From assembly GCA_000242235.1 (NCBI GenBank), contig JH590863.1, positions 517,311-581,310 of the forward strand: a DNA stretch of 64,000 nucleotides, written 5' to 3'. This DNA is from Stomatobaculum longum. GTDB lineage: Bacteria; Bacillota; Clostridia; Lachnospirales; Lachnospiraceae. The stretch's first letter is position 1. Each line of letters starts with the position of its first letter. Made by a program: the position numbers and the translations under genes. The notes under the pieces were generated by a model. That model worked only from the letters and a program-made list of their open reading frames with translations, did not search any database and was not told where the DNA came from. This document shows, in pieces, positions 1 through 8,469 of the stretch.

Positions 1-90
1 GACGCAGCGGAACTGTGGTTGCGATGCAGGTAAGTGATGGAAGGTAACAGAGACAGGCAGTGAGCGTTGATTTAAGAAAGGAGCGAACCT

Positions 91-912
91 ATGGCTTTTG
101 ACATCACCCCTTATATCGACAGGAAACCCTCTGAGGTTCGGCGGCTGATTCGGGAGGGGAAGATTGACTTCCCGACCGCCGGGATGTGCCGGGGCTATGC
201 CCAGGCGAACCTGGTCATTCTGCCCGGAGAGTACGCGGCCGATTTTGAGCGCTACGCCGAGAAGAATCCGTTTGCCTGCCCTGTGCTGGAAATCGTCAAG
301 GGAAGTCCCGAGACCCACGCGATGGGCGAGGGCGGAAATATCTGCAGCGATGTACCGCGCTACTGGGTCTATGAGAACGGCGTCGTGACCAAGGAGCTCA
401 CCGATGTCTCTTCGTACTGGAAAGAGGGCTATGTGGGGTTTCTGATCGGCTGCTCGTTTTCGTTCGAGGAAGCGCTGATGGCGGCGGGGGTTCCGGTTCG
501 CCACATTGAGATGAAGCGGAATGTCCCCATGTTTAAGACCAATATTCAGACTGAGAAGGTCGGCCCCTTTGCGGGTCCCATGGTCTGCTCGATGCGGCCG
601 ATGACGCCGGAGCAGGCGAAGAAAGCCTATGACATCACGGTGAAGATGCCGAATGTCCACGGCGCGCCGGTGCAGATTGGCGAGCCGGAGAAAATCGGCG
701 TTCGAGATGTGATGAAGCCGGACTACGGCGATGCGGTTGAGATTCGCGAGGGCGAGATTCCCGTGTTCTGGCCCTGCGGCGTGACGCCCCAGGCGGCGGT
801 GGAGAATGCGAAGCCGCCGATTGTCATCACCCATGTCCCCGGTCACATGTTCATCACGGATATTGTCAATGCCGAGTTAAACGATTACCTGGAGCAGCGA
901 AAGAACAGGTAA
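91..912 (+). CDS. YcsI/DUF1445-family putative hydro-lyase (D-glutamate cyclase-like)
   Basis: 273-residue cytoplasmic protein of the YcsI/DUF1445 family, usual length about 260-280. Family features visible: an N-terminal RRLIREGK segment, the TAGMCRGYAQANL stretch (about residues 29-42), a central GFLIGCSFSFEEAL, and a C-terminal FWPCGVTPQ and HVPGHMFITD. Some family members are annotated as D-glutamate cyclase; the substrate here cannot be told from sequence. The ATG is preceded by AAAGGAG at a good distance. It appears monocistronic, with a strong terminator directly downstream and a toxin-antitoxin remnant beyond that. Confidence 0.85.
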   Translation: MAFDITPYIDRKPSEVRRLIREGKIDFPTAGMCRGYAQANLVILPGEYAADFERYAEKNPFACPVLEIVKGSPETHAMGEGGNICSDVPRYWVYENGVVTKELTDVSSYWKEGYVGFLIGCSFSFEEALMAAGVPVRHIEMKRNVPMFKTNIQTEKVGPFAGPMVCSMRPMTPEQAKKAYDITVKMPNVHGAPVQIGEPEKIGVRDVMKPDYGDAVEIREGEIPVFWPCGVTPQAAVENAKPPIVITHVPGHMFITDIVNAELNDYLEQRKNR

Positions 913-921
913 GACAACACG

Positions 922-966
922 AGAAGCGCCCGTATCAATGAAGTTGTTGATACGGACGCTTCTTTG
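922..966 (+). terminator. Rho-independent terminator
   Basis: A long inverted repeat, AAGCGCCCGTATCAA against TTGATACGGACGCTT with a short loop and one internal mismatch, is followed by TCTTTGTCTT. It ends the YcsI-like gene. Confidence 0.85.
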
Positions 967-1019
967 TCTTAAATCAGCCTTTTTCCGAAGCAGAAATGCA
1001 GTTCGTTCGGCAATGTCGG

Positions 1020-1238
1020 TCAGGCTTTATAGACACTGTTCCTGTGTCCGGCTTCGATGGCGAGAATGATCAGTTCCTTGTCCTCGATTTCGGCAAGGAT
1101 GCGATCATTTCCGACACGATATCTCCATTGACCGCTGCGGTTTGAAGTCAAGCCTTTTCCGTGACGCCGCGGGTCATCGGTATCGACTAAGTTCTTTTCA
1201 ATCCAGGACTTGATCAGAATGAGGACAGAGCGATCTAA
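1020..1238 (-). pseudogene. RelE/ParE-family toxin fragment (5' end missing)
   Basis: Reading on the minus strand from LDRSV gives 72 residues that include SWIEKNLVDTDDPR, GKGLTSNRSGQWRYRVG and IIAIE-like/GHRNSVYKA segments, then a stop. This is the C-terminal three quarters of a RelE-type mRNA interferase. The expected N-terminus and start codon are absent: the codon before LDRSV is TAA, and the bases upstream belong to the antitoxin remnant in another frame. A deletion that joined the middle of relB to relE codon ~15-20 explains the structure. Not expected to make a working toxin. Confidence 0.75.
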
Positions 1239-1342
1239 TTATTTGAGTGACTGAATTGCCTGTTTGGTATTTGATTTAACTTGGCAAAGTCTTGGAAGAG
1301 TTTTAACTCTTCTTCGCTGACGCGCAAACTGATTGTTGGCAT
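1235..1342 (-). pseudogene. RelB-type antitoxin remnant (N-terminal ribbon-helix-helix part)
   Basis: The minus strand has a good ribosome-binding site (ACAGGAGG) and ATG, then MPTISLRVSEEELKLFQDF, typical of the N-terminus of small RelB/DUF6290-like antitoxins. After about 24 residues the homology ends and the frame runs to a TAG at residue 36, where about 75-80 would be expected. The end overlaps the toxin fragment. The DNA-binding arm may still be made, but the toxin-neutralising half is gone. Confidence 0.7.
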
Positions 1343-1364
1343 AATAGCAACCTCCTGTAATACA

Positions 1365-1393
1365 ATTGTGTTGACAAGCCGGAGCTTTGTCAA
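1365..1393 (-). promoter_or_regulatory. Promoter/operator of the toxin-antitoxin remnant
   Basis: On the minus strand TTGACA (1388-1393) and CACAAT (1365-1370) are 17 bases apart. An inverted repeat TTGACAA/TTGTCAA spans the -35 and spacer (1371-1393), as expected for an autorepressed toxin-antitoxin operator. Inferred from sequence only. Confidence 0.5.
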
Positions 1394-1555
1394 GCAAACA
1401 AAAATAGCAAGCACTAAATGTATCTATATAACAGAAAGCAGAAGGTGGGAAATGCAATGAAACATAGAAAAACTGCCTGAAACTTCCGCGAATCGCGCCT
1501 TGCGAAAAACACGGTTTCATCGCAAAATAATAAAAAAGAACAGCAAAGTGAGGAA

Positions 1556-2419
1556 ATGAGTTTGAGAGGAAATACCGCGAAGGGAATTTTATTCATTGTG
1601 CTCGCTGCGGCGGGCTTTTCGCTGATGGCGGTCTTTGTGCGGCTCGCGGGGCCGTTGCCGGTCATGCAGAAGGTCTTTTTCCGGAATCTGGTCGCCGCGC
1701 TGGTCGCGATTTTTATGCTGCGGCGCGCGGGGGAGCCGTTCCGGATCGGAAAGGGCAATCGCCTGGCGGTGTTCCTGCGCTCGTTTGTCGGCATGCTCGG
1801 TGTCATCGCGAACTTCTGGGCCATCGATCATCTGCCGATTGCCGATTCGACGATGCTCAATAAAATGTCGCCGTTTTTTGCGATTCTGATGTCGCTCTTT
1901 ATTTTGCGCGAGCGGCCGGTGAAGCGGGACTGGTTCTGCCTGCTAGTCGCGCTCACGGGGGCCATTCTGGTCATCAAGCCGGGAATCGGTCTCGCCTCGG
2001 TGTCGGCGCTGGTCGGTCTCTTCGGCGGTTTTTGCGCGGGCACGGCCTATACCTTTGTCCGGAAGGCGGGACAGGGCGGGGTCAAGGGACCGGTAATCAT
2101 CCTCTCGTTTTCGGTGTTTTCTTGCATCACGGTGTTGCCGCTGATGCTTGCGGGATATGAGCCCATGGGTGTGCGGCAGCTTGCGTTTTTACTTCTGTCC
2201 GGCTGCGCGGCTGCGCTCGGGCAGCTCGGCATCACGATGGCCTACACCTATGCACCGGCCAAGGAAATTTCGGTCTACGACTACATTCAGGTGGTGTTTG
2301 CGGCGCTCTTCGGGTTTCTCTTATTCGGAGAATTGCCGGATCTGCTCAGCGTATTCGGCTATGTGCTGATCGTCGGCACGGCGGTGTACCGTTTTCTCGC
2401 AAGCAAAAAGACCGCCTGA
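1556..2419 (+). CDS. EamA/DMT-superfamily transporter
   Basis: 287-residue inner-membrane protein with about ten hydrophobic helices in two EamA repeats, the usual size for drug/metabolite transporters such as RhaT/YdcZ-type exporters. The first repeat begins GILFIVLAAAGFSLMAVFVR, the second FGGFCAGTAYTFVRKA. Substrate is unknown. GTGAGGA precedes the ATG. The stop codon lies inside a palindrome shared with the convergent transaminase gene. No upstream partner, so it is probably monocistronic. Confidence 0.85.
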   Translation: MSLRGNTAKGILFIVLAAAGFSLMAVFVRLAGPLPVMQKVFFRNLVAALVAIFMLRRAGEPFRIGKGNRLAVFLRSFVGMLGVIANFWAIDHLPIADSTMLNKMSPFFAILMSLFILRERPVKRDWFCLLVALTGAILVIKPGIGLASVSALVGLFGGFCAGTAYTFVRKAGQGGVKGPVIILSFSVFSCITVLPLMLAGYEPMGVRQLAFLLLSGCAAALGQLGITMAYTYAPAKEISVYDYIQVVFAALFGFLLFGELPDLLSVFGYVLIVGTAVYRFLASKKTA

Positions 2420-2430
2420 ATCAGGCGGTC
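2410..2430. terminator. Bidirectional terminator spanning two stop codons
   Basis: A perfect 10-bp inverted repeat, GACCGCCTGA-A-TCAGGCGGTC, is preceded by AAAAA and includes the TGA of the EamA gene (2417-2419) and, on the other strand, the TGA of the transaminase gene (2421-2423). It probably acts in the plus direction weakly and in the minus direction into the A-rich stretch 2404-2409 (U-rich in that transcript). Confidence 0.7.
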
Positions 2431-3272
2431 ACGGTCATGTATTCGTCGAGCAGGTAGCGGCGCAGGCGCTCAAAGAGTTCTGGAGCCTTGCCGCCGACCA
2501 CTTTGCCGTCGATCCGGTCGGCGCGAATGCAGAGGTTTGAGGAACTTGTGACAATGACTTCATCTGCTGCGAAGAGCTCTGAGAGCGTAAAGGCGGTCTC
2601 ATCGGTCGGAATCGAGAGAGCTTCGCAGGCGCGGAGCAGATGGGCGCGGGCAATGCCGCCGAGAATCAGGTTGTCGGCCGGGTGGGTCTTCAGAACGCCG
2701 TCCTTTAAAATGTGGACATTCGAGTGCGCGCACTCGGTCACGAGTTCGCCGGGGCGGTACAGGACCGCTTCGGCGGCGCCCGCATCGCGCGCTTTCTCGG
2801 AGGCCATGACAGACGGAATCAGGTTTAAAGTCTTGATGTTGCAGTGCAAAAAGCGGGTGTCCTCGCAGGTGATCAGGGACACGGGCTCTGCGCCGTCGGA
2901 AATTTTGTTCGGCGTCAGGGTGATCCAGAGTTTTCCGGGCACGCCGTGCTCGTAACAGTGGGAGCGCTTCTGGACGGCGGGATTGCCGCGCGTCACCTGG
3001 TAGTAGACAAAGAGTTCATCGTCATCCATTTCCCGGAGAAGGCGCTGTAAGAGCGCTTTCAGTTCGTCTTTCGTGAGCGGCATCGTGATGTCGAGCAGTG
3101 CCGCGCTCCGGAAAAAGCGATCCACATGTTCATCGAGTGCAAAGATAACGCCGTGCCGCGCAGGACCTGCGTCATAGACGCCGTCGCCGAACCAGGAGGC
3201 GCGGTCGCACATGGGAATTTGCATCTCGCTGAGGGGACCGAAGTTGCCGTCGTAATAGCCTAGTTCTTTCAT
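2421..3272 (-). CDS. dat: Aminotransferase class IV, probable D-amino-acid transaminase
   Basis: 283 residues of the PLP fold-type IV family. The lysine expected to hold PLP lies in NIKTLNLIPSVMASEKA, and the downstream ECAHSNVHILKDG and THPADNLILGGIAR segments match D-amino-acid transaminases better than BCAT or aminodeoxychorismate lyase. Its likely role is D-Ala/D-Glu interconversion for cell-wall synthesis. The start chosen is ATG 3272, preceded by GTAGGAGGAAACAAG; a frame 15 codons longer lacks such a site. A TGC-TAAAAT extended -10 lies at 3322-3327. Convergent with the EamA gene. Confidence 0.8.
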   Translation of the reverse strand: MKELGYYDGNFGPLSEMQIPMCDRASWFGDGVYDAGPARHGVIFALDEHVDRFFRSAALLDITMPLTKDELKALLQRLLREMDDDELFVYYQVTRGNPAVQKRSHCYEHGVPGKLWITLTPNKISDGAEPVSLITCEDTRFLHCNIKTLNLIPSVMASEKARDAGAAEAVLYRPGELVTECAHSNVHILKDGVLKTHPADNLILGGIARAHLLRACEALSIPTDETAFTLSELFAADEVIVTSSSNLCIRADRIDGKVVGGKAPELFERLRRYLLDEYMTVTA

Positions 3273-3441
3273 CTTGTTTCCTCCTACGAAAAGCGGGCTG
3301 CCGCTATATTTTGACACTTCTATTTTAGCACAGACTTGCTTACAATGCGGGGCGGAAGTGCATAAAAACGCGACAAGAAGGGGCTTGCGTGTTACACTGA
3401 GAGAACAGTTTCTTCAAACGACGGAAAGGATACAGGGAGAG

Positions 3442-5004
3442 ATGAGACGGGCAGTGCGGGTGGAGCGAAAAACAGAGGTGCGAAACGGCATCAAGCGCGG
3501 CTTGTTTGCGGTCTTCGCAATTCTGCTTGAGTTAATCTGGCTCTATGTGATGATTCGGGATCTGACGGGCGATTACCCCTGGATTCCGGTTCTGATTCAC
3601 ACTCTTGCGCTCATCCTGGTGCTCGGAATTTACGGGCGGCACATCAACGCCGCGATGAAGATGCCCTGGATTCTGCTGATTGCCGCGGCGCCGTTTTTCG
3701 GTGTCCCGCTGTATCTCTTGATCGGTTTTAACGGCGCAACACACCGCATGCGGCTGCGCTATGAGAAAATCGAAGATCGGCTGTTTCCGCTCATGCCGCA
3801 GCAGGGCGGTATTTTAGAGGAACTCGAAACGGTGGACTACGGCATCGCAAACCAGTTCCGCTACCTCTCGGACCGGCTCGGCTATCCGGTGTACCGCGAC
3901 ACCGACATCTGTTTTTATCCGACTGCGGAGGAAGCCTTTGCGGCGCAACTGGAGGCGCTCAAAAAGGCAGAGCGTTTCATCTTCATGGAGTACCACGCGA
4001 TTGAGGAGAAGAGCGCGTTTGAGCGCCTCTTCGAGGTCCTCTCGGCGCGTGCGGCCGTGGGTGTGGAAGTCCGGCTCTTCTACGACGACATCGGCAGCAT
4101 CTGGTTCATCGACCACGATTTTATCCGGCGCATGGAGGCGGCCGGCATCCGCACGAGAGTCTTTAATCCGATGACGCCTTTTTTCAATGCGTTCCTGGAT
4201 CACCGGGACCACCGGAAAATTACGGTGATCGACGGAAAAGTCGGCTTTACCGGCGGTTACAATCTGGCTGAGGAGTACTTTAACATCACGCATCCCTACG
4301 GGCACTGGTTCGACACGGGCATACGCCTGACCGGTGAGGCGGTGCGCAGCCTGACCGGCATCTTCCTCGAGAACTGGAATTCCATCCGGAAGGGCGGGGG
4401 CGGTATCGAGGACTTCGGGCAATACCTCGCGTTGCCGGACTACTGCGCGGCGGAACCCGGCTACTGCCAGCCCTATGCGGATTCACCGCTGGACCATGAA
4501 CAGACGGGTGAAAATGTATACATGAATCTCGTAAACCACGCGAAGCGCTATGTTTACTTCATGACGCCGTATCTGATTATCACGGACGAAATGAGTCAGG
4601 CGTTCTGTCTCGCGGCAAAGCGGGGCGTGGATGTGCGTATTGTGACGCCGGGAATCCCGGACAAGAAGATGGTCTATCAGGCGACGCGTTCCTACTACAA
4701 TGTGCTTGCGCGCGCGGGTGTCCGAATCTATGAATACACGCCGGGCTTCATGCACGCGAAGCAATGTGTCGCGGACGATGAAATTGCGACCTGCGGGACC
4801 ATCAACTTAGATTTCCGTTCGCTCTACCACCACTTTGAGAACGGCGTCCTGTTTTACCGCTATCGCGCGGTGCTCGACATTAAGCAGTGTTTTTGGAATA
4901 CCTTCCCGCAGTGCCGTGAGGTCACGGAGCGGTATCTCCACGGCAGAACATTGTTTCAGCGGGCTGAGCACTGTCTGCTCCGCCTGATTTCGCCGCTACT
5001 TTGA
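3442..5004 (+). CDS. cls: Cardiolipin synthase (phospholipase D type)
   Basis: 520-residue membrane enzyme that condenses two phosphatidylglycerol molecules to cardiolipin. Two or three N-terminal membrane helices (about residues 15-90) are followed by two HKD motifs: HRKITVID near residue 258 and HAKQCVADD near 438. Length matches bacterial ClsA-type enzymes. The start at 3442 has AGGGAGAG just upstream; an in-frame ATG 56 codons earlier gives a non-homologous, Cys-rich leader and is less likely. The MscS gene follows after 10 bases, suggesting a membrane-related operon. Confidence 0.92.
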   Translation: MRRAVRVERKTEVRNGIKRGLFAVFAILLELIWLYVMIRDLTGDYPWIPVLIHTLALILVLGIYGRHINAAMKMPWILLIAAAPFFGVPLYLLIGFNGATHRMRLRYEKIEDRLFPLMPQQGGILEELETVDYGIANQFRYLSDRLGYPVYRDTDICFYPTAEEAFAAQLEALKKAERFIFMEYHAIEEKSAFERLFEVLSARAAVGVEVRLFYDDIGSIWFIDHDFIRRMEAAGIRTRVFNPMTPFFNAFLDHRDHRKITVIDGKVGFTGGYNLAEEYFNITHPYGHWFDTGIRLTGEAVRSLTGIFLENWNSIRKGGGGIEDFGQYLALPDYCAAEPGYCQPYADSPLDHEQTGENVYMNLVNHAKRYVYFMTPYLIITDEMSQAFCLAAKRGVDVRIVTPGIPDKKMVYQATRSYYNVLARAGVRIYEYTPGFMHAKQCVADDEIATCGTINLDFRSLYHHFENGVLFYRYRAVLDIKQCFWNTFPQCREVTERYLHGRTLFQRAEHCLLRLISPLL

Positions 5005-5014
5005 GGAGGCAATC

Positions 5015-5935
5015 ATGACAGATCAAGTCGGACAGGTTTCGAATGCGGTCTCGGAGGCGGTCACGGAGAAGGTGACCGAGCATGTGACCTTTGTGCAGTG
5101 GTTCTGGCACAATGTGCTCTGGAAACCCGGAACGGGGGCAATGCTCTGGGGGATGCTGCTCCGAACGGTCTTTGCCGCGCTGCTCTGGTGGATCGGCACG
5201 CACCTCATCCGGAAGATTCTGGGGCTCTCGCTCAAACCGAAGATGCAGCTGCCGATGGATAGAACCATGCGGCGTTTCCTTCTGAATGCGACCCGGACGG
5301 CGCTCTACGCACTGCTGGTGCTCGCGGTCATTGCGGTGCTCGGCATCCCGATGGCTTCGGTCACGGCGGTCGTCGCTTCGACCGGTGTGACCTTAGGGCT
5401 TGCCATGCAGGGCGCACTCTCAAACCTCGCGGGCGGCATTATGCTGACGCTCACGCGTCCGTTTGCAATCGGCGACTATATCGAGGCAGCGCAGGTCGGC
5501 GGCACGGTCGATGAAATCGGACTCTTTTACACGGTGCTGGTCGGCATCGACAACAAGAAAATCACGGTGCCGAACGGCAGCCTGATGAATGCGAACATCA
5601 CCAACTACAGCTCTATGGCAAAGCGCCGTCTGGATCTCACCTTCCTGGTTGGGCGGAACGAGGACCCCGAGCGCGTCAAAGAGATTTTGCGGGCGGCGAT
5701 TGCGGCGGAGAGCGCGGTCTTACAGCCGCCGGACGCCGTCGCGGCGCCCTTTGTCGCACTCACGGAGCTGCAGGAAAAAGGCCTGCTCTTTACGCTGCGG
5801 GTCTGGTGTAAGAACCCGGATTACTGGAACTTAAACTTTGCGCTCACGGAGCGCATTGCGAAAGCGTTTCAAGAGGAACACATTTCCCCGCCCGCGCAGC
5901 CTTACCGCGCCGTGGCCGAGAATGAGGAGAGGTAA
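5015..5935 (+). CDS. mscS: Small-conductance mechanosensitive channel, MscS family
   Basis: 306 residues: three hydrophobic helices (about 45-155), the third being the pore helix with the Gly/Ala-rich TGVTLGLAMQGALSNLAGG, followed by the MscS beta domain (PFAIGDYIEAAQVGGTVDEIG, TVPNGSLMNANITN) and an alpha/beta C-terminal domain. It gates on membrane tension and protects against hypo-osmotic shock. GAGGAGG lies 6 bases before the ATG. It sits between cls and a DegV gene in a tight run of plus-strand genes. Confidence 0.93.
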   Translation: MTDQVGQVSNAVSEAVTEKVTEHVTFVQWFWHNVLWKPGTGAMLWGMLLRTVFAALLWWIGTHLIRKILGLSLKPKMQLPMDRTMRRFLLNATRTALYALLVLAVIAVLGIPMASVTAVVASTGVTLGLAMQGALSNLAGGIMLTLTRPFAIGDYIEAAQVGGTVDEIGLFYTVLVGIDNKKITVPNGSLMNANITNYSSMAKRRLDLTFLVGRNEDPERVKEILRAAIAAESAVLQPPDAVAAPFVALTELQEKGLLFTLRVWCKNPDYWNLNFALTERIAKAFQEEHISPPAQPYRAVAENEER

Positions 5936-5938
5936 ATC

Positions 5939-6811
5939 ATGAAGACAGCGATTGTGACAGATTCCAACAGCGGTATTTCTCGGGCAGAGGCCGAACAGCT
6001 TGGCATTTTTGTACTGCCCATGCCCTTTATTGCGGGCGAGGAAGTGTATCACGAGGGGAAGAACCTCACGCCGGATCGCTTCTACGAACTTTTGCAAAGC
6101 GATACGGTGCTTCGCACTTCGCAGCCTTCACCGGGCGAGATGGCGGCGCTCTGGGATCGTTTGCTCGAGGACTACGAGGAACTGCTCTTTATTCCGATGT
6201 CCTCGGGGCTCAGCGCCTCCTATGCTTCCGCGTGCCTGCTCGCCGAGGACTACGACGGCCGGGTTGTGGTCGCGGATGCGCACCGCATTTCGATTACGAT
6301 GCGTCATATCATCCGGGACGCACTCGCGATGCGCGAAGCAGGGATCTCGGCACAGGAGATGAAGGAAGAGATTGAGAAACTTGCCTTTCTCTCGATTGTC
6401 TATGTCGGCGTGGAGGATCTGAAATATCTGAAGCGCGGCGGCCGGATTTCGGGGGCGGCTGCCACGGTCGGCAGTATTCTGAACATTAAGCCGCTCCTGG
6501 TCATCAAGGGCGAGAAGGTCGAGCCGTTTGCAACGGTCCGCGGCACAAAGCACTGCAAGAAGCGGGAAGTCGAGGAGATTGTCAAGGCAGCCGCGGAATT
6601 CCGCGCGGAGGGCAGAAAGATATGGGTCGGCCAGACCGGAAGTTTCTTGGAGGCGGCCGATGTCGCCGACTGGCAGGCGCTCGGACAGGCGGCATTTCCG
6701 GAGGAGACCGTGACCTACGACCCGCTGTCCTACAGCGTCGCCTGCCACACAGGGCCGAACGCCTTCGGCATGGGGGTCTCGGTACGCTGGGAACCCGGCA
6801 TGCGAAACTGA
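5939..6811 (+). CDS. DegV family fatty-acid-binding protein
   Basis: 290 residues with the DegV signature: TDSNSGISR at the N-terminus, TSQPSPGE near residue 62, PMSSGLSASYASA near 86, and LKYLKRGGRISG near 164. Such proteins bind a fatty acid and, in Gram-positives, can serve as FakB-type donors to fatty acid kinase. No kinase gene is nearby, so the specific role is open. Starts 3 bases after mscS with GAGGAGAGG as ribosome-binding site. Confidence 0.92.
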   Translation: MKTAIVTDSNSGISRAEAEQLGIFVLPMPFIAGEEVYHEGKNLTPDRFYELLQSDTVLRTSQPSPGEMAALWDRLLEDYEELLFIPMSSGLSASYASACLLAEDYDGRVVVADAHRISITMRHIIRDALAMREAGISAQEMKEEIEKLAFLSIVYVGVEDLKYLKRGGRISGAAATVGSILNIKPLLVIKGEKVEPFATVRGTKHCKKREVEEIVKAAAEFRAEGRKIWVGQTGSFLEAADVADWQALGQAAFPEETVTYDPLSYSVACHTGPNAFGMGVSVRWEPGMRN

Positions 6812-6824
6812 GGAGGAACGGAAC

Positions 6825-8027
6825 ATGTATCCCTGCAAGGTAACGGTGAAAAAAGGAGCGGCCCGAAGTTTTAAGAGCGGCGGCGCCTGGATTTATGACA
6901 ACGAAGTGGAGCGGATCGAGGGGGACTTTACGAACGGTGATCTCGTGACGGTGCTGGATTTTGACGGTTATCCGCTCGGCAACGGTTTTCTGAACATGCA
7001 CTCCAAACTGCGCGTCCGCATGATGACGCGGCACGCGGAGCAGCAAATTGACGAGGCGTTTTTAAGACAGCGCCTTCTGGACGCCGTGCGCCTCCGAAAG
7101 CAGGTCATTGACACCTCGGCCTGCCGCCTGGTTTTCGGAGAGGCGGATTTTCTGCCGGGGCTCACGGTCGATAAGTTCGGCGATGTCCTGGTGCTCGAGA
7201 GTCTGGCGCTCGGCATGGACAGAATGAAGGAGACCGTGCTTCGGCTCCTGCTCGAGGTGCTCTCCGGTGAGGGGCTGCCGATACGCGGCGTTTATGAACG
7301 GAGTGACGCGAAAGAGCGGCTCAAGGAGGGAATGGAGCGGCATAAGGGCTTCCTCTCGGCGCCCTTTGACACGAAAGTCGAGATTCGGGAAAACGGCGTT
7401 CGCTATCTCGTGGATGTCGCAGAGGGGCAGAAAACCGGCTTCTTTCTGGATCAGAAGCTGAATCGCCGTGCAATCCAGCGGTTTGCGCCGGGCGCCAGGG
7501 TGCTGGACTGCTTCACGCACACGGGGTCTTTTGCTTTAAACGCGGGTCTTGCGGGCGCGCGGGAAGTGCTGGGGGTCGATGCCTCGGCGCTCGGTGTCGC
7601 ACAGGCCACCGAGAATGCCGCGTTAAACGGACTCTCGGCGCGCGTGCGCTTTGAGACCGCGGATGTGTTTGAGCTGCTGCCGAAACTGGAGGCTGCGAAA
7701 GAGCGCTTCGAACTTGTGATTCTGGATCCGCCGGCCTTTACCAAGTCGCGGGAGACGATTAAGCGCGCGGTCAAGGGCTATCGGGACATTAATCTTCGCG
7801 GGATGAAGCTTGTGCGGGACGGCGGCTTTTTGGCGACTTGTTCCTGCTCGCACTTCATGGATCAGGAGCTGTTTGCGAGAACCCTGCAGGAAGCGGCGCG
7901 CGGCGCGAGAAAGCGCCTCCGCCAGGTGTACTTTTCCACGCAGGCGCCGGATCATCCGATTCTCTGGGCGGCCGGAGAGACCTATTACCTCAAATTTTTC
8001 ATTTTTCAGGTGCTCGACGAAAAATAA
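6825..8027 (+). CDS. rlmI: Class I SAM-dependent rRNA methyltransferase, RlmI-like
   Basis: 400 residues. An N-terminal PUA domain (about 1-75, with KSGGAWIYDNEV), a central RlmI-like domain (FGEADFLPGLTVDKFGDVLV) and a C-terminal Rossmann methyltransferase: SAM motif VLDCFTHTGSFALNAG near residue 226 and catalytic-loop DPPAFTKSR near 302. The homologous E. coli enzyme makes 5-methylcytosine at 23S rRNA position 1962; Gram-positive orthologues may modify another site. Good AGGAGGAACGGAAC site before the ATG. Confidence 0.88.
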   Translation: MYPCKVTVKKGAARSFKSGGAWIYDNEVERIEGDFTNGDLVTVLDFDGYPLGNGFLNMHSKLRVRMMTRHAEQQIDEAFLRQRLLDAVRLRKQVIDTSACRLVFGEADFLPGLTVDKFGDVLVLESLALGMDRMKETVLRLLLEVLSGEGLPIRGVYERSDAKERLKEGMERHKGFLSAPFDTKVEIRENGVRYLVDVAEGQKTGFFLDQKLNRRAIQRFAPGARVLDCFTHTGSFALNAGLAGAREVLGVDASALGVAQATENAALNGLSARVRFETADVFELLPKLEAAKERFELVILDPPAFTKSRETIKRAVKGYRDINLRGMKLVRDGGFLATCSCSHFMDQELFARTLQEAARGARKRLRQVYFSTQAPDHPILWAAGETYYLKFFIFQVLDEK

Positions 8028-8040
8028 AGGCGCGCACGGA

Positions 8041-8069
8041 TTGACAGCCGGGTAAGGCTTTGCTACTAT
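8041..8069 (+). promoter_or_regulatory. Sigma-A promoter of rpmG
   Basis: TTGACA (8041-8046), 17-base spacer, TACTAT (8064-8069). Expected start of transcription is near 8076, giving a leader of about 110 bases. Confidence 0.8.
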
Positions 8070-8079
8070 GAATATGCAA

Positions 8080-8167
8080 ACAGGATGCAAATACGAGTGC
8101 CTCAAAGTCGCAAGAGCCTCCCTGTTCCACATCCTGTGTCCGCTCCGGCGCACTGCCGGAGCGTTTT
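8080..8167 (+). promoter_or_regulatory. Structured rpmG leader with candidate attenuator
   Basis: Two helices can form before the L33 gene. One pairs ACAGGATG (8080-8087) with CATCCTGT (8130-8137). The second is a terminator-like hairpin, CGCTCCGGC (8141-8149) with GCCGGAGCG (8155-8163), followed by TTTT. Transcription may be decided here before reaching rpmG. No known leader family was recognised. Confidence 0.5.
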
Positions 8168-8185
8168 GCTGAGAGGAGAAAAGCC

Positions 8186-8347
8186 ATGGCAAATTCAGGA
8201 AGAACGCGCGTCACCCTTGCCTGCACGGAGTGCGGGGACCGGAACTATACCACCACGAAGAACAAGAAACTCCACCCGGAGCGCATGGAGGCAATGAAGT
8301 ATTGCCCGAGACTTCGGCGCTATACGCTGCACCGGGAAGTGCGCTGA
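8186..8347 (+). CDS. rpmG: 50S ribosomal protein L33
   Basis: 53 residues, the normal L33 size, with the family core [20 protein letters not shown]. Binds 23S rRNA near the E site. The first zinc pair CTEC is present (C13, C16) but the second pair is reduced to CPRL (C40 only), so canonical four-cysteine zinc binding is not possible. AGAGGAGAAAAGCC precedes the ATG. It is not followed by secE-nusG as in many Firmicutes. It has its own promoter, a structured leader and its own terminator. Confidence 0.92.
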   Translation: MANSGRTRVTLACTECGDRNYTTTKNKKLHPERMEAMKYCPRLRRYTLHREVR

Positions 8348-8353
8348 GGGCGA

Positions 8354-8400
8354 AACAAACCCCTTGCACGGCAAAAAAGCCGCGCAGGGGGTTTCGTTTT
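8354..8400 (+). terminator. Rho-independent terminator after rpmG
   Basis: AAACCCCTTGC-ACGGC pairs with GCCG-CGCAGGGGGTTT around an A6 loop and ends in TTTCGTTTT. Confidence 0.85.
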
Positions 8401-8469
8401 ATGCTATGATTTAGGCATATTTTTAAAGAAAAACAAATAGTTACCGCGAGGAGAGGAAGGTGAGGTTTT

